Shown here piece by piece: positions 1-7,544 of a stretch of DNA of 64,000 bases. The translations under genes and the position numbers were made by a program. Location of the stretch: positions 159,100-223,099 of the forward strand of contig NZ_LWLS01000116.1 of assembly GCF_001905095.1 (NCBI RefSeq). The letters are read 5' to 3'. The first letter of the stretch is position 1, and each line of letters opens with the position of its first letter. The notes under the pieces were generated by a model. The model did no database searches and was not told where the DNA came from. It was given only the letters and a program-made list of their open reading frames with translations. This stretch comes from Micromonospora sp. CB01531 (lineage in GTDB: Bacteria; Actinomycetota; Actinomycetes; Mycobacteriales; Micromonosporaceae).

Positions 1-192
1 GAGCTGGCCCGGGCCTTCGCCGAGCTGGCCGAGACCCTGCGGCCAGTCGCCGGCGGCGACGACCTCGAGGCGTTCACCGAGACCTTCTGGAGCGGGCTGC
101 ACGGCCTCGTCACGCTCATGCGCAACGGCCGGCTCCGGCGCGCGGACCACGAGCGGCGGCTGGCGATCCTGGTGGACCGGTTCACCCGCTGA
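1..192 (+). CDS. TetR-family regulator, C-terminal fragment
   Basis: The window opens inside a reading frame that runs from base 1 to a TGA at 190-192, so only about 63 C-terminal residues are visible. They are helical and include an FWSGLHGLVTL-like stretch, which resembles the WHG-type ligand-binding C-terminal domain of TetR regulators. The DNA-binding N-terminus lies outside the window, so the target and ligand cannot be inferred. The next gene begins 76 bases downstream on the same strand with its own ribosome binding site. The family call rests on the tail alone. Confidence 0.55.
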   Translation, partial: ELARAFAELAETLRPVAGGDDLEAFTETFWSGLHGLVTLMRNGRLRRADHERRLAILVDRFTR

Positions 193-268
193 ACCGTCCC
201 GCCGGTCGGAGCGGTCGGGTCGGCGGTCGGCTGGTTAGGGTGGGCGGACCGGCAGGAGGAGTTTTCCG

Positions 269-1030
269 ATGGCTGTCCACCCGCCCGCACCCGTTCCGGC
301 CGACGCGCCACGGGAGGCCGGGCTCCCGCTGCTCACCTACTGCGACGACGCGACCGGGGGGCGGGTCGAGCTGACCGCGCCGCAACTCGGCAGCTGGGCG
401 GCCCAAAGCGCGAGCCTGCTCCGGGACGGCTGCGGGCTGGGCCCGGGCAGCCGGGTGGCGGTGCTGCTACCGCCGCACTGGCGTACCGCCGCGGTGCTGA
501 TCGGCGCCTGGTCGGTCGGGATGGCGGTGTCGTTCCGGCCGCGGGCCACCGCCGGGCTGCGGGTCCTCGAACCGGGGGGCGACCAGCCGTACGACGCGGT
601 GTTCGTGACCCCGGAGCGCCTCGACGACTGGTTGGAGGACGTGCCCGACGGGGTGCACCGCTACCTCGTCGGCACCGGGCCGGGGCCGCTGGCCGACGTG
701 CCCGCCGGCTGGCTCGACTGGTCCACGGAGGTGCTCCGGCACACCGACACCCCACCCGACTACACCGGCGTCCGCCCGTGGGATCCGGCCAGCCCCGACG
801 GCACCAGCTACGGGGAGTGGCGGCAGTTGGCGTCGGCGGTCGCCGAACAGCTTGACCTGCGGGCCGGTGACCGGCTGCTGGTCGACGCCGCCGAGCACGA
901 GCAGCCGGTGAAGTGGCTGCTCGCCCCGCTCGCCGCCGGCGCATCCGTGGTGCTCTGCGCCAACCTCGACCGGTCCAGACTGGAGGCCCGAATCGAGGCC
1001 GAGCGGGTCACCCGGGTGCTCTCCACGTAG
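269..1030 (+). CDS. TIGR03089 family protein
   Basis: A 253-residue protein with the look of the actinobacterial TIGR03089 family, which resembles the N-terminal part of acyl-CoA synthetases/AMP-ligases but is too short to hold a full adenylation domain. The PGSRVAVLLPPHWRTAAVL stretch (about residues 60-80) and the C-terminal LLAPLAAGASVVLC stretch match the small-molecule-binding Rossmann-like segments of those enzymes. The catalytic AMP-binding loop and hinge are absent, so it is probably not a ligase. An AGGAGG site 7-8 bases before the ATG supports the start. Biological role unknown. The 3' end has a diverged second copy just downstream. Confidence 0.8.
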   Translation: MAVHPPAPVPADAPREAGLPLLTYCDDATGGRVELTAPQLGSWAAQSASLLRDGCGLGPGSRVAVLLPPHWRTAAVLIGAWSVGMAVSFRPRATAGLRVLEPGGDQPYDAVFVTPERLDDWLEDVPDGVHRYLVGTGPGPLADVPAGWLDWSTEVLRHTDTPPDYTGVRPWDPASPDGTSYGEWRQLASAVAEQLDLRAGDRLLVDAAEHEQPVKWLLAPLAAGASVVLCANLDRSRLEARIEAERVTRVLST

Positions 1031-1072
1031 CTCTGATCAACCCCCGGCCGACATCTGCCCGGACAGAGTTAC

Positions 1073-1134
1073 CCGCACCGGCCGAGGCTCGACATCCGCA
1101 TCGACGCCGAGCAGGTGACCCGGGTGCTCTGCGC
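1073..1134 (+). repeat. decayed tandem copy of the preceding gene's 3' end
   Basis: Bases about 1073-1134 repeat the end of the TIGR03089 gene (about 965-1026) at a 108-base offset. The 44 bases 983-1026 and 1091-1134 match at roughly 35 positions. The two copies are in the same reading frame, and the second would read RLDIRIDAEQVTRVL against RLEARIEAERVTRVL. In-frame TAG and TGA codons separate them, so the second copy is not translated as part of the gene. It reaches the stop codon of the convergent small membrane gene. Confidence 0.75.
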
Positions 1135-1135
1135 A

Positions 1136-1363
1136 CTACCTTTCGGCCCTGGTGCGCCGAGCGGTACGCCATTTGGCGGCATAGGGCAGCACGAACAGGT
1201 ACAGGCCGGTGAACAGGAGCAGGAAGAGCGGGAGCAGCGGCACGTAGGACACCCATACGACGGGCTCCTCCTGCGCCAGCGCGACGAAGGTGACGATGAC
1301 CGTCACCGTGAAGACGATGGCCAGCCAGCGGTGGATCTGCCGGACCCACTTGTTCCAGTTCAA
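1136..1363 (-). CDS. small two-helix membrane protein
   Basis: A 75-residue protein beginning NWNKWVRQIHRWLAI, followed by two hydrophobic helices (about residues 12-30 and 38-60) and a basic tail. The RxIHRWL stretch just before the first helix resembles the membrane helix of PepSY-associated proteins, but no PepSY domain is present. A longer frame runs upstream to 1432. I chose the TTG at 1361-1363 because a perfect AGGAGG lies 5 bases before it and the upstream residues look random. The ATG upstream of 1432 is the alternative start. Function unknown; probably integral to the cytoplasmic membrane. Confidence 0.7.
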   Translation of the reverse strand: MNWNKWVRQIHRWLAIVFTVTVIVTFVALAQEEPVVWVSYVPLLPLFLLLFTGLYLFVLPYAAKWRTARRTRAER

Positions 1364-1611
1364 CGGGACCTCCTGAGAAGACGAGCAGCCCCGCCCCAGC
1401 GCCTGCCGGGGTGGGGCATCCATGGCGGCCACGCTAGTTGCGGCTCGGTGACCTGGGCTTCTCGATTCCTGACCGGTCTGGCCACGTGCCCCGGTCGCCG
1501 TGCGGGCAGCCCGCCGGCCCGACGGAAACTCGTTGACAGCGGCGCGGGCCGGGATGCCTACTTGCCCACCGGGCGTCGTGCGATCGGCGGCAGGCGAAAG
1601 GGCAGAGGATC

Positions 1612-2487
1612 ATGGCGGAACTGGGCGGGGACGCGCTGACCTGGAAAGAGTTCGGCGAGCAACACCTCGACGCGCTGGCCGGACTGGCCGAGGGGTGCCT
1701 GGCCACCGACGGCGGACTACCCCTGTTCGCCCGCCCTCCGCTGCTGCGGGCCCGGCTGCTCCAGGCCCGTACCCTCGGCGCCTGGCACGACGGCGGCCTG
1801 GTCGCGGCCGTCGGCGTCGGCACCGGCGGGCAGCCGGCCACCAGCACCGGCCTGGTGCATCCGGCGTGGCGGGGGCGGGGCCTGGGCAGCCGGCTGCTGA
1901 GCTGGGCCGGCGAGCAGGCCGGCGACGCGGACCTGCTGCTCACCACCGAGTCCTGGAGCCCGGATGCGGACGCTCTCTTCACGGCGCGCGGCTTCGAGCG
2001 GACCTTCACCGAGTGGGTGCTGCGGCACGATCTCACCACCCTGCCGGCGGTCGCGCGCCCCCACGGCGTGACCACCGAGCCGGTGACCTGGGATATCGGC
2101 CCCGAACTCTTCGAGACCTACCGGGTGTCCTTCGCCGATCGACCCGGCTTCGGCGCGTCCACCGCCGAGGTCTGGCTGGGCGACCTGCGGGACGACGACG
2201 AGTACCGGCCGGACCTGTCGCTCATCGCGCGCGGTCCCGACGGTACGGCCGTCGGCTTCCTCAACGTCATCGACAACTGGATCGACCAGGTGGGCGTCGT
2301 GCCCGGCTGGCGGCAGCGACGGGTCGGGGCGTACCTGGTGGCGACCGCGCTGCGGTCGCTGGCCGAGGACGGTGCCCGGGAAGCGTGGCTCTGCGTCAAC
2401 GACAACAACCCGGCCGCGGCACTGTACCGGCGGCTGGGCTCCGCCGATGCCGGCCGCCGCGCCCGCTACCTGCGCCGCCACTTGTGA
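1612..2487 (+). CDS. tandem GNAT acetyltransferase
   Basis: A 291-residue protein with two GNAT folds in tandem, an arrangement also seen in mycothiol synthase (MshD). The first acetyl-CoA-binding motif A is at about residues 81-96 (LVHPAWRGRGLGSRLL). The second is at about 228-245 (GVVPGWRQRRVGAYLV) and is followed by the VNDNNPAAALYRRLG motif B at 262-276. Both R/Q-x-x-G-x-G/A loops are recognisable, with the second one degenerate. The AGAGGA site 5 bases before the ATG fixes the start. The substrate cannot be told from sequence. MshD-like activity is possible, but I do not see enough to name it so. It is monocistronic and divergent from the small membrane gene. Confidence 0.85.
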   Translation: MAELGGDALTWKEFGEQHLDALAGLAEGCLATDGGLPLFARPPLLRARLLQARTLGAWHDGGLVAAVGVGTGGQPATSTGLVHPAWRGRGLGSRLLSWAGEQAGDADLLLTTESWSPDADALFTARGFERTFTEWVLRHDLTTLPAVARPHGVTTEPVTWDIGPELFETYRVSFADRPGFGASTAEVWLGDLRDDDEYRPDLSLIARGPDGTAVGFLNVIDNWIDQVGVVPGWRQRRVGAYLVATALRSLAEDGAREAWLCVNDNNPAAALYRRLGSADAGRRARYLRRHL

Positions 2488-2910
2488 CCGCCGCCGCCCC
2501 TGGACTCCAGGAGCCGGCCAAGGCCTGAGCTCCACTCCGCCTACGAACTTGATGACGCAAGCGACTCAGGCTCCCCGGGTGCGCCCTCACTGAAAGAGCC
2601 TGCCGGGCCTACGGGAGCGGCCCCGCTTGGTGATTATGGAGTCCCTGCGCCGTCGGCGCACCATGATCGAATTGGCCTTCCGCTTCAACCCTTTGAAGAT
2701 TCGGTCCCTCATCGCGCACCTCTCTTTCCGCGTACGTCAGATTGGCCATGGCGATGCCGCGCCGAACAAGCGGCAGTGGCGCGGGCGGCTACCGCCCTGA
2801 TCCGTCCCAGTCCGCGTACCCGGCGTGACAGCAGCCATTCGTCAATGCCGGCCTGCGCCGCCTCACGACCTGCCCGACCGAAATGACCGCGTTTCAACCA
2901 TGGCAGGTGG
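2488..2910. other. intergenic stretch without a supported gene
   Basis: About 420 bases between the tandem GNAT gene and the CGNR regulator, both of which end here. It holds one end of the CTACGAACTTGATGACG repeat at 2541. A somewhat AT-richer segment near 2620-2720 also lies here, with no reading frame, ribosome binding site or tRNA-like fold that I can defend. A 62-codon frame on the minus strand (2709-2897) is very Arg/Ala-rich and looks like chance. Confidence 0.5.
2541..2571 (+). repeat. solitary end of the CTACGAACTTGATGACG repeat family
   Basis: Begins CTACGAACTTGATGACG and continues CAAGCGACTCAGG. The continuation resembles the 'beta' end of the 106-bp copy (TAGACGACTCGGG) and, less closely, the left end of the 299-bp copy. 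No partner end is recognisable within the next 370 bases, so this is either a relic or half an element. Confidence 0.65.
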
Positions 2911-3459
2911 TCACCTGCCGGCTCGGAGCTGAGTCCGATGGCGCTGTACGGCGTCGTGATTGCCGCACCGGGCCGAGCAGTATTCGCGACGTCCGTTGCG
3001 ACTGGTGTCGACGAACACCGTCACGCACGTCGACCGAGCGCAGACGCCCAGCCGCCGACCTTCCGCCTCAACCGCGAAGATCGCCAGGCCGCCGGCCGTG
3101 ACCGCCCGGACCCGGCCGACCACGTCGTCGTCCTCGGGCGTGAAGTGCAGGTGCGGACGGCGTCCGTCATGTGTGGTCAGGAACACCCCGGCAGTTCCCT
3201 CGACCAGCAGCGCATTGATCGCCGTGCAGCGTTCCTCGGTCCCGGACGCCTCGAACACAGCTCGCAACCGCGCACCCCACACCCGCAGCACCTGTGCCTG
3301 CCGGGTAGTGAGCGCCGGTCGGCGGATCTCGTGCGTACGCAGGACCGCCTCGAGCTCACCCGCCCCGACCCCGCCCCCACCGGTACGGCCCTCGACCACG
3401 AGGTTGGCGAGGTCGGCGGCGAGGTGAGCCCCGGTCATGTTGTCATGGTTGAACTGCAC
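2911..3459 (-). CDS. CGNR zinc-finger (ABATE domain) protein
   Basis: A 182-residue protein with the ABATE/CGNR layout. The N-terminal 120 residues form a variable alpha/beta domain. The C-terminus carries a four-cysteine zinc knuckle, C-A-R-S-T-C then C-S-A-R-C-G-N, ending in the NHDAVQRHR stretch typical of CGNR proteins. These are predicted DNA-binding regulators of stress or metabolism. The start is a GTG only 26 bases from the divergent AEC transporter gene, which makes that transporter its most likely target. An internal ATG seven codons in is an alternative start. Confidence 0.85.
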   Translation of the reverse strand: MQFNHDNMTGAHLAADLANLVVEGRTGGGGVGAGELEAVLRTHEIRRPALTTRQAQVLRVWGARLRAVFEASGTEERCTAINALLVEGTAGVFLTTHDGRRPHLHFTPEDDDVVGRVRAVTAGGLAIFAVEAEGRRLGVCARSTCVTVFVDTSRNGRREYCSARCGNHDAVQRHRTQLRAGR

Positions 3460-3485
3460 TGACCCATTGCAACACAGTCCTTGAC

Positions 3486-4403
3486 ATGCATCTCGTCGTC
3501 ATGGCGGTCGTCCCGATCGTGCTGCTGCTCGGACTCGGCACGGTGCTGCGCCGGCGGCTCGTGACCGACCCGGGATTCTGGCGCGGCATCGAGTGGATGA
3601 GCTACCGCGTCTTCACGCCCGCGCTGTTCGTCACCTCGATCGCCGCGACCGACCTGGCCGCAGCCTCGCCGGCGCCGTTGCTGCCCAGCCTGGCCATCCC
3701 GGTCGTCGTCGTCTCCGTGCTCGTCATCGCGCTGCGCCGCCCGCTCCGCGCGAACGGCCCGCAACTGACCTCGCTGGTCCAGGGCAGCATCCGCCTCAAC
3801 ACCTACATCGGGCTCGTGTTCGCCTCCGCCGCCTACGGCGCGGAAGGCGTCGCCACCTTCGCCCTGGCCGCCGCCGTCATGGTGCCGCTGGTCAACGTGA
3901 TATCGGTGAGCGTCCTGTCGAAACACGGCGACCGGGACGACCGCAGCCGGCCCAGGCTCTGGCTCGAACTCCTCGGCAACCCACTCATCCAGGGGTGCGC
4001 GGCCGGTCTCGCCCTGAACCTGCTTCACCTCAGACTGCCGGCGTTCCTGGCCACCACCCTCGACATGCTCGCCGCTCCCGCACTGGTGTGCGGAACGCTG
4101 GCGGCAGGTGCGGCAATCACCTTCCGCCTGCGGCAGCGCGATGTGGTCGACATCCTCTCGGCGTCCGCCCTCAAACTCGTCGCCCTGCCCCTCGCCGCGG
4201 TCGCCATCGCCACCACCCTCGGCGTCAACGGCGCGGCGCTCACCAGCATCGCGATCATCTGCGCTGTCCCGACCGCACCGTCCGCCTACGTCCTCGCCAG
4301 GCGGATGGGCGGCGACACGCACCTCATGGCCTCCATCACCGGCGCGCAGACGCTGCTCTCGATCGCCACGCTCCCGTTCATCGTCGGCCTGACAACGGGA
4401 TGA
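3486..4403 (+). CDS. AEC-family (auxin efflux carrier-like) permease
   Basis: A 305-residue membrane protein with about ten hydrophobic helices split into two five-helix halves around a polar stretch near residues 145-160 (KHGDRDDRSRP). This is the usual architecture of the AEC/membrane transport family. The C-terminal VPTAPSAYVLARRMGGD segment is characteristic of the family. Substrates of bacterial AEC carriers are mostly small organic acids or are unknown. It is divergent from the CGNR regulator with only 26 bases between starts, so transcription is probably leaderless or initiates inside the neighbour. A second ATG at 3501 is possible. Confidence 0.85.
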   Translation: MHLVVMAVVPIVLLLGLGTVLRRRLVTDPGFWRGIEWMSYRVFTPALFVTSIAATDLAAASPAPLLPSLAIPVVVVSVLVIALRRPLRANGPQLTSLVQGSIRLNTYIGLVFASAAYGAEGVATFALAAAVMVPLVNVISVSVLSKHGDRDDRSRPRLWLELLGNPLIQGCAAGLALNLLHLRLPAFLATTLDMLAAPALVCGTLAAGAAITFRLRQRDVVDILSASALKLVALPLAAVAIATTLGVNGAALTSIAIICAVPTAPSAYVLARRMGGDTHLMASITGAQTLLSIATLPFIVGLTTG

Positions 4404-4444
4404 CCAGCCACCGCGCCGAGCGGAGTCGATCGACCAGGAAAGGG

Positions 4445-6124
4445 TCAGTCGAAGGAAGGCAGCGACGGGCCGAGGACGTCGTCGGCGTCCACGATGGTGT
4501 ACGCGTACCCCTGCTCGGCGAGGAAGCGCTGGCGGTGGGCGGCGTACTCGGTGTCGATGGTGTCCCGGGAGACCACGGTGTAGAAGTGCGCCTGCCGGCC
4601 GTCGGCCTTCGGTCGCAGCACCCGGCCGAGGCGCTGCGCCTCCTCCTGCCGGGAGCCGAACGTGCCGGACACCTGGATCGCCACCGCCGCCTCGGGCAGG
4701 TCGATGGAGAAGTTGCCGACCTTCGAGATGACCAGGGTGCGCACCTCACCCGAACGGAAGGCGTCGAACAGCCGCTCCCGCTCCTTGTTGGTGGTCGAGC
4801 CCTGCACGATCGGCGCGTCCAGGTATTCGCCGAGCTGGTGCAGCTGGTCGATGTACCCGCCGATGACCAGGACCTGCTCGTCCGGGTGCCGGTCGACCAG
4901 CGCGCGAACGACCGGCAGCTTGGTCCGGGCGGTCGCCGCCATCCGGTAGCGCTCCTCGGCCTCCGCCGTCGCGTACGCCATCCGCTCCGCGTCGGTCAGC
5001 GTCACTCGTACCTCGGTGCACTCGGCCGGGGCGATCCAGCCCTGCGCCTCGATGTCCTTCCACGGCGCGTCGTACCGTTTGGGTCCGATCAGGCTGAACA
5101 CGTCGCCCTCGCGGCCGTCCTCGCGGACCAGCGTCGCCGTCAGGCCGAGCCGGCGGCGGGCCTGAAGGTCCGCGGTGAATCGGAAGATCGGCGCGGGCAG
5201 CAGGTGCACCTCGTCGTAGATGACCAGACCCCAGTCGCGGGCGCCGAACAGGTCCAGGTGCGTGAAGGCACCCTTGCGGCGCGAGGTGAGCACCTGGTAC
5301 GTGGCGATGGTGACCGGGCGGATCTCCTTGCGCTCGCCCGAGTACTCGCCGATCTCCTCCTCGGTGAGCGAGGTGCGGGCGATCAGCTCCCGCTTCCACT
5401 GCCGGCCGGCGACCGTGTTGGTGACCAGGATCAGCGTGGTCGCCTGCGCCTCGGCCATCGCCGCCGCCCCGACCAGCGTCTTGCCGGCGCCGCAGGGGAG
5501 CACCACCACGCCGGACCCGCCGGCCCAGAACGCCTCCACGGCCTCCCGCTGGTACGACCGCAGCGTCCACGGCTTCCCGCCGTCCTTGCCGGCCTCGGCC
5601 AGGTCGATCGGGTGCGCCTCGCCGTCGACGTAACCGGCCAGGTCCTCGGCCGGCCAGCCGAGCTTGAGCAGCGCCTGCTTGAGCCGGCCCCGCTCGGACG
5701 GGTGCACCGCGATGGTGTCGTCGTCGAGCTTCGCACCGAGCATCCCGGCCAGCTTCTTGCTCTTGGCGACCTCGATCAGCACCACCCGGTCCAGCGCGCG
5801 CAGCACCAGGCCGTGCACCGGGTCGTTGGTTAGCTGGAGCCGGCCGTACCGGTCCATCGTCTCGGCCACGTCGACCAGCAGCGCGTGTGGCACGGGGTAG
5901 CGGCTGTATTTGATCAGGGCGTCCACCACGCCCTCGGCGTCGTGGCCGGCGGCCCGGGCGTTCCACAGGCCCAGCGGGGTGAGCCGGTAGGTATGCACGT
6001 GCTCGGGAGAGCGCTCCAGCTCGGCGAAGGGCGCGATGGCCATCCGGCACGCCTGCGCGTCGGGGTGGTCGATCTCCAGCAGCAGGGTCTTGTCCGACTG
6101 CACGATCAGTGGTCCACCGCTCAC
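4445..6124 (-). CDS. XPB-type DNA repair helicase
   Basis: A 559-residue superfamily 2 helicase of the bacterial/archaeal XPB (Ssl2/ERCC3) group. The N-terminal ~190 residues form the helicase-associated damage-recognition-like domain. Then come the Q-motif-like TLRSYQREAVEAFW, Walker A with CGAGKT (Lys about residue 215), and the DEVH box at about 304-307. Further motifs are LGLTATLVREDG, and in the second RecA domain QVLVIGGYIDQL and EEAQRLGRVLRP. It should unwind DNA in an ATP-dependent manner, probably in nucleotide excision repair or transcription-coupled processes. The frame extends to 6250, but GTG at 6124 has a GAAAGGA site 7 bases ahead and begins the conserved sequence. Confidence 0.92.
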   Translation of the reverse strand: MSGGPLIVQSDKTLLLEIDHPDAQACRMAIAPFAELERSPEHVHTYRLTPLGLWNARAAGHDAEGVVDALIKYSRYPVPHALLVDVAETMDRYGRLQLTNDPVHGLVLRALDRVVLIEVAKSKKLAGMLGAKLDDDTIAVHPSERGRLKQALLKLGWPAEDLAGYVDGEAHPIDLAEAGKDGGKPWTLRSYQREAVEAFWAGGSGVVVLPCGAGKTLVGAAAMAEAQATTLILVTNTVAGRQWKRELIARTSLTEEEIGEYSGERKEIRPVTIATYQVLTSRRKGAFTHLDLFGARDWGLVIYDEVHLLPAPIFRFTADLQARRRLGLTATLVREDGREGDVFSLIGPKRYDAPWKDIEAQGWIAPAECTEVRVTLTDAERMAYATAEAEERYRMAATARTKLPVVRALVDRHPDEQVLVIGGYIDQLHQLGEYLDAPIVQGSTTNKERERLFDAFRSGEVRTLVISKVGNFSIDLPEAAVAIQVSGTFGSRQEEAQRLGRVLRPKADGRQAHFYTVVSRDTIDTEYAAHRQRFLAEQGYAYTIVDADDVLGPSLPSFD

Positions 6125-6297
6125 GCCAGTGTCCTTTCGCTTGCCGGGATCTCCTCGCCCGCACGACGCTGACCTGCCGAAGGCGGACCATCCAGTGTTG
6201 CACGTCTGGAGGTGTCCGAAAAAAGTCACGCCGAGAAGGCAACGGGACATCCGTCTCGTACGTCTAGGAAGGGAACGCCTCGCCAGGGGGAGGGCCC

Positions 6298-7155
6298 ATG
6301 AAGCGTGTCCGGTTCGCCGCCCGGGTCGTCAGCCTGGCGGCGGTCGTGCTGGTCGGCGTCGGTGCGTGCGCGCTCGATCCGCAGGGCGACGACGGATCCG
6401 GGGCCGCGGCTCCGGCACCCGTCGCAGTGACGGAGAAGGCATCGGGGGCGAGCGCGCACGCACCGACACCGGACCGGCCTTCGCCGTCGGTGTCACCGAG
6501 CCGGTCGGCCACGCCGAAGCCCAGCCGGTCGACGAAACCGAAACCGACCGCCACGCCGAAACCGGTCTGCCCGCAGGGCGAGCGCCAGCGGGAAGTGGAG
6601 ACGTACCTGGCCAAGCTGGGTGGGTTCGGGACGGTGACCGTGGACGGGCAGCAGTCGGCCGCCGACTGCGCCGCGATCAAGAAGTTCCAGCGCCGGTACG
6701 GGATCAGCCCCGCCGCCGGTCGCGCCGGCGCCACCACCTACGACGTGGCGCGCCGCCTGGCCACCACCGGCGTAAACCGTTGCCGGGCCGGCTCCGGCCT
6801 CACCTTCTGCGTCGATCTGACCCGGCAGACGGTCTGGGCGATGCGGGGCGGCAAGGTGGTGATGGGCCCGACGGTCACCCGCACCGGCATGAGCGGGTAC
6901 GCCACCCCGACCGGCACCTACCGGGTGGGCGGGCGGAACCTGAAGGAGTGGTCCAACCCGTACGAGGTGTGGCTGCCGTACTGGCAGCAGTTCAACGGCG
7001 GCATCGGCTTCCACGAGACCACCACGTACCTGCACAACGGGTCGGTCGGTTCGCACGGCTGCGTGAACCTACTGCACCAGGACGCGGTGCGGCTCTGGGA
7101 GTTGGGCTCGATCGGCACCCGGGTGGTCGTCTTCGGTCACCGTTCCGGCACCTGA
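6298..7155 (+). CDS. L,D-transpeptidase lipoprotein with peptidoglycan-binding domain
   Basis: A 285-residue exported protein. A lysine/arginine-rich signal peptide ends in a lipobox-like VGAC at about residues 20-23. A Ser/Pro/Lys-rich linker (about 45-95) then spans the wall. A PG_binding_1-like domain follows (about 100-155, with CAAIKKFQRRYGI), then a YkuD catalytic domain (about 165-285). The active-site signature is complete: H-E-T-T-T-Y-L-H upstream and SHGCVNL with His253 and catalytic Cys255. It would make 3-3 peptidoglycan cross-links outside the membrane. It sits alone, divergent from the XPB gene. Confidence 0.9.
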   Translation: MKRVRFAARVVSLAAVVLVGVGACALDPQGDDGSGAAAPAPVAVTEKASGASAHAPTPDRPSPSVSPSRSATPKPSRSTKPKPTATPKPVCPQGERQREVETYLAKLGGFGTVTVDGQQSAADCAAIKKFQRRYGISPAAGRAGATTYDVARRLATTGVNRCRAGSGLTFCVDLTRQTVWAMRGGKVVMGPTVTRTGMSGYATPTGTYRVGGRNLKEWSNPYEVWLPYWQQFNGGIGFHETTTYLHNGSVGSHGCVNLLHQDAVRLWELGSIGTRVVVFGHRSGT

Positions 7156-7277
7156 GCAGGCCCGACCGCCCGTACCCCTGACCCTCCCCGGGTGGAATGA
7201 GGGTTTTCTCCCCTGTTCGGCGGCCGATTCCGGTGCCACTCTGGAAATCGGGTCCGGCGGGGCGGGAGGGGCTGACG

Positions 7278-7514
7278 ATGACGGTCGATCACGAGGTGCT
7301 CCCCGAGGACGACCGGGCGACGGGGGCCGAGGTCTCCCCGGCGGCCCTGCTCGGGTACGCGGCCGCCGCCGTCGGCGTGGTCGGCTGGTTCTTCTTCGGT
7401 CTGCTGGTGCAGCGCCAGGGCTTCGTCGACTCGGTCGGCGAGTCGGCCGGCGCGGCGTTCGGCCTGCTGCTCGCAGTGTCGGTGATCGGCACGATCCGCC
7501 GCAACGGGCGCTGA
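7278..7514 (+). CDS. small two-helix membrane protein
   Basis: A 78-residue protein with a polar acidic N-terminus (about 20 residues) and two hydrophobic helices (about 26-46 and 53-72) ending in a short basic RRNGR tail. I started it at ATG 7278, where GGGAGGGG lies 8 bases upstream. The frame is open to 7197, but the extra residues are not conserved-looking. No family recognised. It follows the L,D-transpeptidase in the same direction after 122 bases, and its stop codon is part of the terminator hairpin shared with the next gene. Confidence 0.65.
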   Translation: MTVDHEVLPEDDRATGAEVSPAALLGYAAAAVGVVGWFFFGLLVQRQGFVDSVGESAGAAFGLLLAVSVIGTIRRNGR

Positions 7515-7544
7515 GCGGGCTCGGGCCGAGCCCCGGCCCGCTCA
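7512..7544. terminator. bidirectional terminator hairpin between convergent genes
   Basis: TGAGCGGGC and its reverse complement GCCCGCTCA enclose a 15-base loop. The stem includes the stop codons of both flanking convergent genes, and 27 bases separate the two frames. No U-tract follows, as is usual at this GC content. Confidence 0.7.

Noticed and set aside
2709..2897. A 62-codon minus-strand frame
   Set aside because: Arg/Ala-rich, no ribosome binding site, no similarity to a known family.
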